From Mycobacterium sp. (GTDB lineage Bacteria; Actinomycetota; Actinomycetes; Mycobacteriales; Mycobacteriaceae): 5,647 nt of DNA. The DNA lies in assembly GCA_023264755.1 (NCBI GenBank), contig JAHFVB010000347.1, positions 1-5,647 on the forward strand, read 5' to 3'. The position numbers and the translations under genes were made by a program. The notes beneath the pieces were generated by a model. It was not told where the DNA came from and made no database searches. It saw only the letters and a program-made list of their open reading frames with translations. Shown piece by piece: positions 1 through 5,647 of this stretch; positions within the stretch are counted from its first letter, which is position 1, and each line of letters begins with the position of its first letter.

Positions 1-331
1 CGACGAGGCGGGGGAGTTGCCGGTGTCGGGCCACGCCTGTGTCGATGACGGCGACCGTCTGGCCGGACCCCCGCGACAGCGGCCGAAGCGCCGCGACGTC
101 GACGTCCGCCAGCTGGGTGGACCGTCCCTTCGTCGTTGCGCGCGTGGAGGAGTCGCAGTCCCCGGTCTGTTCGGTGGCCGCGGGCGGGGCGGGGGAGCGT
201 GGTGCCGGCAACAGAGAATCGTCGACGGTGGGTGGCGGCACGGCCCCGGCCGGAGGGGCCGCCCAGGTGGTCCATGCGACCAGTGCGAAGGCGGCGGTGA
301 GTCGAAGCAGTTGCTCTCCGGCGGGCGTCAT
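1..331 (-). CDS. mycP4: Mycosin (subtilisin-like serine protease) of ESX-4, N-terminal part
   Basis: This is the first 110 residues of a mycosin, the membrane-anchored subtilase of type VII secretion systems; it runs off the left edge, so only the N-terminus is visible. The protein opens with a signal peptide: a hydrophobic stretch at about residues 11-25 followed by PAGA (27-30), a good signal peptidase site. A Pro/Ala/Ser-rich segment with one Cys (59) follows, then the start of the peptidase S8 domain. There VAVIDTGV (93-100) carries the catalytic Asp97 in the DTG motif. The catalytic His and Ser and the C-terminal membrane helix lie outside the window. The ATG at 331 is chosen because it begins exactly at the signal peptide and overlaps the eccD4 stop as ATGA. 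No convincing Shine-Dalgarno precedes it, so translation is probably coupled to eccD4. In the family the protease sits on the periplasmic side and is needed for a stable secretion complex. The family is clear; the '4' rests on neighbouring genes. Confidence 0.93.
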   Translation of the reverse strand, partial: MTPAGEQLLRLTAAFALVAWTTWAAPPAGAVPPPTVDDSLLPAPRSPAPPAATEQTGDCDSSTRATTKGRSTQLADVDVAALRPLSRGSGQTVAVIDTGVARHRQLPRLV

Positions 332-1617
332 GTGAGCGGCAGTTCCCGCGCCAGCGCATAGCCGCCGGCCACCCAGCAGGCCAACGGAACCACCGCCGCG
401 AGTGCGGCGTAGTCGAGCAGGTCGACCGCACGCTTGGCCAGCGGACTGAGGCTGTGATGCCCAAGGGTGCCGAGCCCGAGCGCAGCCAGGGCGGTGGTGA
501 TCCAAGGAGCCAGGGCGGGTGAATTGGACACCACGACGATCAAAGCCATTGAACCGGCGAGCAATCCGCCTCCCACCAAGGCGACGCGGCGGCAGGTGTC
601 GACGTAGGTCCTGGCGCGCAACGTCAGGACCAGGCCTGCCGCGCACGCGAAGGCCACACCGGCGGCTGACTGGTCAGATCGCATGCTCCCGAGCGCCACC
701 TGGGCCACCCCGACGACGACCGCAAAGACAGCGCCGGCGATCAGGCCGGTCAGTATCGTGTGCGCCTCTCGCGCGTGGGCGTCGTCGGTGCGCGGCGGAC
801 CGTCGTGCCGAGTGTTCAGCCCCGACAACGCCATGGCCACCCGGGGGGCCAAGGCCAGCAACCCGAGTGCGGCCGTCGTCAGGCCGGCTCCGATGGTCGC
901 GATGGGGAGGGCGACGAACGAGGCCGCGGTCGTCACGGCTGCGACGAACGCCGACGCCGTCGCGGTGGCCGTCAGCCCCGCGCTGGGCCGCCCGGAGAGT
1001 CGGGTCATCACCACTGCCGCGGCGAATGCCGCCGCTGCGCCCAGCAATACGTTGGGGGCCGCCGGTCCGGACGGTACGGCCAGGATTCCCGTCACCGCGG
1101 CGAACGTGACCCCTGTCACTGACAGCATCCGATGGCGTCCGCGCACCGCGGTCCAGCACACCGCGGCCGTCGCGCACGCGGAGCCGATCACGTGGGCAGC
1201 GGAATGCGTCTCGACTGCCGACCAAGCCAGCGCGGCGGCCGCCAACAGCACGAGCGACGAGCCGACCGCTTCCGTGACCCATTCGTCGGCTTCCCGCGTT
1301 GGCGCACCGGTGGCGGCGACCACGCGGGCCGGCTCCCAACTCGCCGGTCGGGGTATCGGGGCCTGCCCGGTGGTGAGTACGAGCACTTCGCCGTCGCGAA
1401 TACCGTTGTCCACCAATGAGAGCGAATCGTCGAGTGGGCCGCCCACCAGTCGGTCGAGGCGCCAGTGGTGGACGTCCTGCGCCGGCGGCCACAGCCGCGC
1501 CACGTCGTTCACCGCAGGGAGCAGCGCCGCGACGGGCGTCTGTGCACAGACGGCGACGTCGACGGTGCGCACGTCGCCGTCGTGCTCGGTCTGGATGGAC
1601 AGTCGGCACACCGACAC
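328..1617 (-). CDS. eccD4: Type VII secretion integral membrane protein EccD (ESX-4)
   Basis: EccD is the polytopic membrane subunit that forms most of the inner-membrane pore of ESX systems. The predicted 429-residue protein has the family layout: an N-terminal ubiquitin-like cytoplasmic domain (about residues 3-84, opening with CRLSIQ and containing LVDNGIRDGEVLVL), a linker, then about eleven hydrophobic helices. These lie near 120-136, 141-158, 165-182, 189-206, 216-235, 239-264, 288-309, 316-333, 345-364, 369-385 and 399-420. A charged loop at about 267-285 separates helices 6 and 7. The frame stays open upstream to a GTG at 1653, which would give 441 residues. I prefer the GTG at 1617 because GGAGG (1625-1629) lies 7 bases before it and the ubiquitin-like domain begins immediately after; the adjacent GTG at 1620, with 4-base spacing, is also possible. 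The stop overlaps the mycP4 start by four bases, so the two form an operon. The gene is divergent from eccC4. Confidence 0.93.
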   Translation of the reverse strand: MSVCRLSIQTEHDGDVRTVDVAVCAQTPVAALLPAVNDVARLWPPAQDVHHWRLDRLVGGPLDDSLSLVDNGIRDGEVLVLTTGQAPIPRPASWEPARVVAATGAPTREADEWVTEAVGSSLVLLAAAALAWSAVETHSAAHVIGSACATAAVCWTAVRGRHRMLSVTGVTFAAVTGILAVPSGPAAPNVLLGAAAAFAAAVVMTRLSGRPSAGLTATATASAFVAAVTTAASFVALPIATIGAGLTTAALGLLALAPRVAMALSGLNTRHDGPPRTDDAHAREAHTILTGLIAGAVFAVVVGVAQVALGSMRSDQSAAGVAFACAAGLVLTLRARTYVDTCRRVALVGGGLLAGSMALIVVVSNSPALAPWITTALAALGLGTLGHHSLSPLAKRAVDLLDYAALAAVVPLACWVAGGYALARELPLT

Positions 1618-1624
1618 CACTTCA

Positions 1625-1629
1625 CCTCC
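1625..1629 (-). promoter_or_regulatory. Ribosome binding site deciding the eccD4 start
   Basis: The minus strand reads GGGGAGGTGAAGTGGTGTCG. The GGAGG core is a strong Shine-Dalgarno sequence, 4 bases before the GTG at 1620 and 7 bases before the GTG at 1617. It lies inside the longer frame that starts at 1653, which argues that the extra 11-12 residues of that longer frame are not translated. Confidence 0.6.
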
Positions 1630-1705
1630 CCAGGAGCGGTTCGTCTCCGCCACCGTAACCGAGCCGAGAAGCCTGCCGGCGCACCAAAGTTTCCGTCCGC
1701 CAAGT

Positions 1706-1731
1706 GGAACCGATCAGGGCAGCCCCGCGTC
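1706..1731 (+). promoter_or_regulatory. Candidate SigM-type ECF promoter of eccC4
   Basis: GGAAC (1706-1710) is followed after 17 bases by CGTC (1728-1731). This matches the ECF sigma factor SigM consensus as I know it from mycobacteria: GGAAC at -35 and CGTC at -10, with a 16-18 base spacer. Transcription would start about 5-10 bases after the -10 element, at or just before the eccC4 ATG at 1742, giving a leaderless or nearly leaderless mRNA. That agrees with the lack of any Shine-Dalgarno before this ATG. SigM is known to activate ESX-4 genes in M. tuberculosis and M. smegmatis. The base match and spacing are seen directly; promoter activity is inferred. The rest of the 124-bp divergent region shows nothing else firm apart from the eccD4 ribosome binding site. 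Confidence 0.55.
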
Positions 1732-1741
1732 CAACACTCTG

Positions 1742-4700
1742 ATGGACTTCCTACGGGCAGCACGGCTGCCGGCGCCTCAGTTCGACGTCGGCGCCATCGT
1801 CGTGGATCCACCCCCGGAGCCTCCCAAGCCGGCTCCGGTGAACCCCTTGGTCCGGCTGCTGCCCGTCGCGATGGTCGTCGCCACGCTGGGCATGACGGCG
1901 CTGTACTTCACCTCGGGCGTCGCCAGGAACCCGATGTTCCTGTTGTTCCCGGTGATGATGTTGGTCTCAGCGCTGGGCTCGGTGGCCTACGGTGCCCGTG
2001 GTACGCAACGGTCGACCGAACTCGACCAGAGTCGTCGCGAATACCTGGGTTACCTCGATGTGCTCGACGATGCCGCGGCGAAGACCGCTGTGGCGCAGGG
2101 CAGGTCGCTGTGGTGGAGCCATCCCGATCCGGGCGGATTGTGGGCGTTGGTGGGTGGACCGAGGATGTGGGAACGCCGACCCGGCGATGCCGACTTCGGC
2201 CAGCTTCGGGTCGGGCTGGGGGAGCAGCCGCTGTCCACCCCGCTGGTGGCGTCCGAGGGCGGGTCGTCTGGCGACGGCGATCCGGTCGTGCAGGGGGCGC
2301 TGCGGCGGCTCTTGGAGGAGCGCGCGACGGTCGCGGACGTGCCGGTCACGGTGGACGTGTCGGCTTCGGTCACGATCGATGTCGAGGGTCCCACCGCTTC
2401 CGCCCGAGCTTTGGTGCGGGCCATGGTGTGCCAGCTGGCGGTGCTACATGGCCCGTCGGCGGTGGCGATCGCCGCGGTGGTCGACGAGACTTCGGCCCCC
2501 GAGTGGGACTGGCTGAAGTGGCTGCCACACCATCGGTCCACGTCGTCGACGGATGCTGTGGGCGCGGCGCGGATGACGTACCGCAGCACGAGCCAGTTGA
2601 GCCCCGGCACCACCGCGCGCACGCTGGTGATCGTGGACTGTGGTCGCGCCGTCGACGGCGGTCCCCTGCCGGAGGGGACGACGGTGGTGGCGCTCCGCGC
2701 ACCGTCGACCGTCGACGAGCCGTCCGGCATGCGGATCGACGGCTCCGGTGCCGGGTGGCCACAACGTCCTGACGCGTTGACCGTGACGCAGGCCTCGGTG
2801 TGCGCCCGCCGGCTGGCCCCGTTCCACGACCCGGAAGGCGCGGTCGACACCGCCCCCGAGGCGTGGACGCAGTTGATGGGGATACCCGACGTCGAGCGGG
2901 TCACGGCGGAACACTCCTGGCGACGGCGCCCCGATGGCCGACGGCTGCGGGTGCCGATCGGAGTCGACGACCAGGGCGACACGGTCGAGTTGGACATCAA
3001 GGAGGCCGCGCTGGGCGGCACCGGACCGCATGGGCTCTGCGTCGGTGCCACCGGCTCCGGCAAGTCCGAGTTCCTCCGTACGTTGACCTTGGGGCTGGTG
3101 GCCACCCATCCGCCCGAGGCGTTGAACCTGGTGCTCGTCGACTTCAAGGGTGGCGCCACGTTTCTCGGCTTCGAGCGGCTGCGACACGTCGCTGCGGTGA
3201 TCACCAATCTGGCCGACGAAGCCCATCTGGTGTTGCGCATGCGCGACGCCCTGGCCGGTGAACTGAATCGCAGGCAGGAACTGCTGCGCGCGGCCGGAAA
3301 CTTCGCCAACGTGACGGCCTACGAGGCGGCGCGGACCCGTGGCGCCGACCTCGCGCCGCTGCCGACGCTGTTCATCGTGGTCGACGAGTTCTCCGAGCTG
3401 CTGAGTCAGCACCCCGACTTCGTGGAGTTGTTCGTGGCCATCGGGCGGGTGGGACGGTCGCTGGGGATGCACCTGTTGCTGGCCAGTCAACGACTGGAGG
3501 AGGGCAGAATTCGCGGCCTCGAGACCCACCTGTCCTATCGGATCTGTCTGAAGACGTTCTCTGCCGCGGAGTCTCGGGCGGTGCTCGGCACGACCGACGC
3601 CTTCGACCTCCCCAATACCCCTGGCGTGGCTTATCTGAAGAACGCCTCCGGTGAACTGGTGCGCTTCCGGACGGCGTTCGTGTCCGGCCAGCTGAATTCG
3701 TCCGTTCGGTCGGCCCCGGTGCCACCTTCGATCGACACCCCGGCGGTGTTCACGGCAGCACCGGTCGGGCCAGTGCGCACCGTCCGCCCGCCGGCGGTGC
3801 TCGGCCCGCGCAGCGTGCTGGAGGCCGTCTTGGACGGACTGGCCGAGGTGGGTCCACCCGCACATCGGGTGTGGTTGCCCCCGCTCTCGACGTCACCGAT
3901 CCTGGGGACGGTACTGGCGCAAGCCCCGCCACGGGCGGCGTTGGTGGTCCCGATCGGCTTGGTGGACAACCCGTTTCAACAGCGTCGGGACGTCCTGTGC
4001 GCCGACCTACGCGGAGCCGGTGGGCACGTGGCCGTGGTGGGCGGCCCGCGAAGCGGCAAGTCGACGACGCTACGCACCCTGGTGCTGGCGCTCGCGGCCA
4101 CTCACGATCCGACCGCCGTGGGTGTCTACGTGCTCGACTTCGGTGGCGGTGCGCTGTCGGCAGTGCGGACATTGCCTCAGGTGGGTGCGGTGGCGGGCCG
4201 GTTCGATCGCGAACTGGTCGGGCGGATCGTCGGGCACCTACAGTCGGTCGTCCGCCGACGCGAGGCCCGCGCGCGGGAGGCGACCACCCGCCGGCGCCGC
4301 GACCTGTTCTTGGTGATCGACGGTTGGACCGCGCTTCGACAGGAGTTCGACGGGCTGGAGGAGGTGATCACCGCCCTTGCCGCCCAGGGGCTTTCGGTCG
4401 GTGTCCACGTCGTGGTCGCGGCGTCGCGGTGGGCCGAGCTACGGCCGGCGCTCAAGGATCAGCTCGGCACCCGCATCGAACTGCGGCTCGGTGACCCCGC
4501 GGATTCGGAGTTGGACAGGAAGCGGGCCAGGCTTCTGGCTGGCCGGCCCGCCGGGTGCGGAATCACCAGCGATGGGTTGGAATCGATGGTGGCGTTGCCC
4601 CGGCTGGACTCGGTGCCCAGTGTCGACGGGCTCGACGACGCGTTGCTCACTGCGGCGGACGCGCTGCGACTGAGGCACCCAGGCTTGTCGGTGCCCCAAG

Positions 4701-5443
4701 TCGTGCCGATGCCTACGCGGGTCGAGTACGCCGACGTCGTGGCGCAGTCACCGGGTAGCCCCGTGCTCGGGCTTTGCGAAGAGCTCCGCCCCCTGACCGT
4801 CGACTTCGCCGCTCAACCCCACGCGCTGATCGTGGGCGAATCGCAGTGCGGAAAGACGAACGTGTTGCGCGTGCTGTGCCGGGAACTGTTGCGCACCCAC
4901 GAGTCCACGGCTGCGCAGCTGGTCGTCGTCGATCCCCGGCGTACCCTGCTCGGCGTCGTCGAATCCGAGCATCTGCGCGGCTACGCCATGTCGGGTGCGG
5001 CCGCCGAAACCCAGCTCACCGAGGTTGCCGAGCAACTGCGCGCCCGGTTACCCGGTGAGGGCGTCACCCAAGGCCAGTTGCGCGACAGGACATGGTGGTT
5101 GGGCCCGGACGTGTACGTGGTCGTCGACGACTACGAACTGGTCGCGACCGCGTCCAGCAACCCACTCCACGTGCTGCTCGAACTCTTGCCGCATGCCCGG
5201 GATCTGGGCCTGCACGTCATCGTGGCCCGCCGCTCAGGAGGGGCGGCGCGGGCGATGTACGACCCCGTGTTGGCGGCACTGCGCGACCTCGGCTGTCTGG
5301 GGCTGATGATGAGTGCGAGCCCCGAAGACGGGGTGTTGCTCGGTGCGGTCCGTCCCTCGCCGCTGCCGCAGGGCCGGGCGACGTTGGTCCGGCGCGGGCA
5401 TCCGGACCAACTGGTTCAGGTCGCCTGGACCGACCCACCGTGA
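1742..5443 (+). CDS. eccC4: Type VII secretion ATPase EccC, single chain with three ATPase domains (ESX-4)
   Basis: EccC is the FtsK/SpoIIIE-family motor of type VII secretion: it recognises WXG100-type substrates and drives export through the membrane complex. The 1233-residue protein is full length, about the size of M. tuberculosis EccC4. The N-terminal RLPAPQFDVGAIVVDPPPEPP (8-28) is EccC-like. Two membrane helices follow (about 38-57 and 64-83), then the HPDP and RMWERRPGDADF motifs (127-130, 141-152). ATPase 1 has Walker A GATGSGKS (435-442), VDFKGG (466-471), Walker B IVVDEF with Asp548/Glu549, and ESRAVLG (610-616). ATPase 2 has Walker A GGPRSGKS (767-774) and VIDGW (858-862), with no Glu after the Walker B Asp860. 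ATPase 3 has Walker A GESQCGKT (1032-1039) and VVDDYELV (1127-1134). The intact catalytic pair therefore occurs only in domain 1, as expected for the family. The ATG at 1742 is the first start codon in frame after the eccD4 start. It lacks a Shine-Dalgarno but follows a SigM-like promoter. The stop overlaps the next gene by GTGA. Confidence 0.96.
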   Translation: MDFLRAARLPAPQFDVGAIVVDPPPEPPKPAPVNPLVRLLPVAMVVATLGMTALYFTSGVARNPMFLLFPVMMLVSALGSVAYGARGTQRSTELDQSRREYLGYLDVLDDAAAKTAVAQGRSLWWSHPDPGGLWALVGGPRMWERRPGDADFGQLRVGLGEQPLSTPLVASEGGSSGDGDPVVQGALRRLLEERATVADVPVTVDVSASVTIDVEGPTASARALVRAMVCQLAVLHGPSAVAIAAVVDETSAPEWDWLKWLPHHRSTSSTDAVGAARMTYRSTSQLSPGTTARTLVIVDCGRAVDGGPLPEGTTVVALRAPSTVDEPSGMRIDGSGAGWPQRPDALTVTQASVCARRLAPFHDPEGAVDTAPEAWTQLMGIPDVERVTAEHSWRRRPDGRRLRVPIGVDDQGDTVELDIKEAALGGTGPHGLCVGATGSGKSEFLRTLTLGLVATHPPEALNLVLVDFKGGATFLGFERLRHVAAVITNLADEAHLVLRMRDALAGELNRRQELLRAAGNFANVTAYEAARTRGADLAPLPTLFIVVDEFSELLSQHPDFVELFVAIGRVGRSLGMHLLLASQRLEEGRIRGLETHLSYRICLKTFSAAESRAVLGTTDAFDLPNTPGVAYLKNASGELVRFRTAFVSGQLNSSVRSAPVPPSIDTPAVFTAAPVGPVRTVRPPAVLGPRSVLEAVLDGLAEVGPPAHRVWLPPLSTSPILGTVLAQAPPRAALVVPIGLVDNPFQQRRDVLCADLRGAGGHVAVVGGPRSGKSTTLRTLVLALAATHDPTAVGVYVLDFGGGALSAVRTLPQVGAVAGRFDRELVGRIVGHLQSVVRRREARAREATTRRRRDLFLVIDGWTALRQEFDGLEEVITALAAQGLSVGVHVVVAASRWAELRPALKDQLGTRIELRLGDPADSELDRKRARLLAGRPAGCGITSDGLESMVALPRLDSVPSVDGLDDALLTAADALRLRHPGLSVPQVVPMPTRVEYADVVAQSPGSPVLGLCEELRPLTVDFAAQPHALIVGESQCGKTNVLRVLCRELLRTHESTAAQLVVVDPRRTLLGVVESEHLRGYAMSGAAAETQLTEVAEQLRARLPGEGVTQGQLRDRTWWLGPDVYVVVDDYELVATASSNPLHVLLELLPHARDLGLHVIVARRSGGAARAMYDPVLAALRDLGCLGLMMSASPEDGVLLGAVRPSPLPQGRATLVRRGHPDQLVQVAWTDPP

Positions 5444-5647
5444 GCGCGTCGGTCGTGGTCGTGGTCGTGGTCGTGGTCGTCGGTCCAGGCGTGGTGTGTG
5501 GTCCCGGTGCCGTCCCCGCGGAACTGGTTTCGGTGGCATTGGCTGCGATCGACGACCCGCTGACCGTCCACGCCGGCCGGGTGGTGGCGGTTCGCGACGT
5601 GTGGACAGAACTGATGCGCACGGCGCTCGCAGGGGAGCGGGACCGAG
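5440..5647 (+). CDS. Type VII secretion-associated protein, Rv3446c family, N-terminal part
   Basis: The first 69 codons of a gene that leaves the right edge. The GTG at 5440 overlaps the eccC4 TGA as GTGA, so translation is probably coupled; no Shine-Dalgarno is evident. The protein opens MSAS, then ten valines (5-14), then GPGVVCGPGAVP. It continues with an Ala/Val-rich segment containing AAIDDPLTVHAGRVVAV (37-53) and DVWTELM (55-61). The VVVVGPG opening, the IDDP and the position directly after eccC4 fit the Rv3446c family, found in ESX-4 loci of mycobacteria and relatives, whose biochemical role is unknown. The repeated GTG codons in the valine tract (5455, 5461, 5467, 5473) are alternative starts, so the true N-terminus is uncertain by up to about 11 residues. 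The family call rests mainly on synteny and a short N-terminus, because the more diagnostic C-terminal domain lies outside the window. Confidence 0.75.
   Translation, partial: MSASVVVVVVVVVVGPGVVCGPGAVPAELVSVALAAIDDPLTVHAGRVVAVRDVWTELMRTALAGERDR
5452..5478 (+). repeat. GTCGTG hexamer repeat encoding a poly-valine tract
   Basis: Four perfect copies of GTCGTG (5452-5475) and a half copy GTC (5476-5478) lie in frame 12 bases after the start of the Rv3446c-like gene; a further GTC (5479-5481) completes ten valine codons. Gain or loss of one unit would add or remove two valines without shifting the frame, so the tract could vary in length between strains but would not switch the gene off. Confidence 0.85.

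Noticed and set aside
17..361. Plus-strand frames at the left edge (17-361 and 39-335).
   Set aside because: They are antisense to mycP4, whose signal peptide and VAVIDTGV motif are clear, and their translations are Gly/Arg-rich with no known motif.
674..1609. Minus-strand frame of 311 residues inside eccD4.
   Set aside because: It is an alternative frame of the eccD4 strand with a very Arg-rich translation and no hydrophobic helices; eccD4 itself explains the DNA.
1626..1636. CTCC-TGG-GGAG inverted repeat on the minus strand that could pair with the eccD4 ribosome binding site.
   Set aside because: The stem is only four base pairs with a three-base loop and the flanking bases do not pair, so it is likely a chance match.
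1652..1657. TACGGT on the minus strand, which fits a TANNNT -10 box for eccD4.
   Set aside because: No recognisable -35 element lies about 17 bases upstream, and a TANNNT match alone is weak evidence.
683..1741. The eccC4 frame stays open upstream for more than 1 kb, suggesting a 1586-residue protein.
   Set aside because: This part is antisense to eccD4, has no EccC-like motifs, and lacks any ATG, GTG or TTG in frame between the eccD4 start and 1742. The EccC family N-terminus begins at the ATG at 1742.
1465..2772. Long plus-strand frame covering the intergenic region and the first part of eccC4.
   Set aside because: It spans the divergent promoter region, overlaps eccC4 in another frame, and has an Arg/Gly-rich translation with no recognisable domain.
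2050..3865. Long open frames on the minus strand (2050-3309 and 2444-3865).
   Set aside because: They are antisense to well-supported eccC4 motifs, and their translations are Arg/Ser/Thr/Pro-rich and low in complexity. This is the usual shadow of a high-GC gene.
5217..5621. Minus-strand frames over the end of eccC4 with runs of Thr or Arg-Pro.
   Set aside because: The runs are the reverse complement of the GTCGTG repeat. Both coding genes here read on the plus strand.

Overview
The window is a high-GC actinobacterial segment that reads as the core of an ESX-4 type VII secretion locus, most likely from a mycobacterium or a close mycolic-acid-bearing relative. The evidence is the set of Ecc/mycosin proteins, the gene order, GTG starts, strong G/C preference at third codon positions, and the absence of mobile-element sequence. 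Gene order and orientation match the M. tuberculosis Rv3446c - eccC4 (Rv3447c) <> eccD4 (Rv3448) - mycP4 (Rv3449) block as I know it. The ESX-4 assignment rests on that synteny and on protein motifs, not on a database search.

Layout: on the minus strand, eccD4 (1617 to 328) runs into mycP4 (331 to beyond the left edge) through a 4-base ATGA overlap. A 124-bp intergenic region (1618-1741) separates this pair from the divergent plus-strand genes. There, eccC4 (1742-5443) overlaps by GTGA with an Rv3446c-family gene that leaves the right edge (5440-5647). No RNA gene, CRISPR array, insertion sequence or terminator was seen. Outside the 124-bp intergenic region the window is coding.

How the genes work together: EccD is the multi-helix membrane component that forms most of the inner-membrane pore. 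EccC is the membrane-anchored motor with three FtsK/SpoIIIE-type ATPase domains that recognises substrates and powers export. MycP is the membrane-anchored subtilisin-like mycosin on the outer face. The Rv3446c-type protein is an ESX-4-associated protein of unknown role. The EccB partner and the small WXG100 substrates (EsxT/EsxU in M. tuberculosis) would be expected just outside the window.

The secretion system is a known type. The observations most worth following are a close match to a SigM-type ECF promoter (GGAAC, 17 bases, CGTC) just before an eccC4 start that has no Shine-Dalgarno sequence, and a GTCGTG hexamer repeat encoding ten consecutive valines at the very start of the Rv3446c-like gene.
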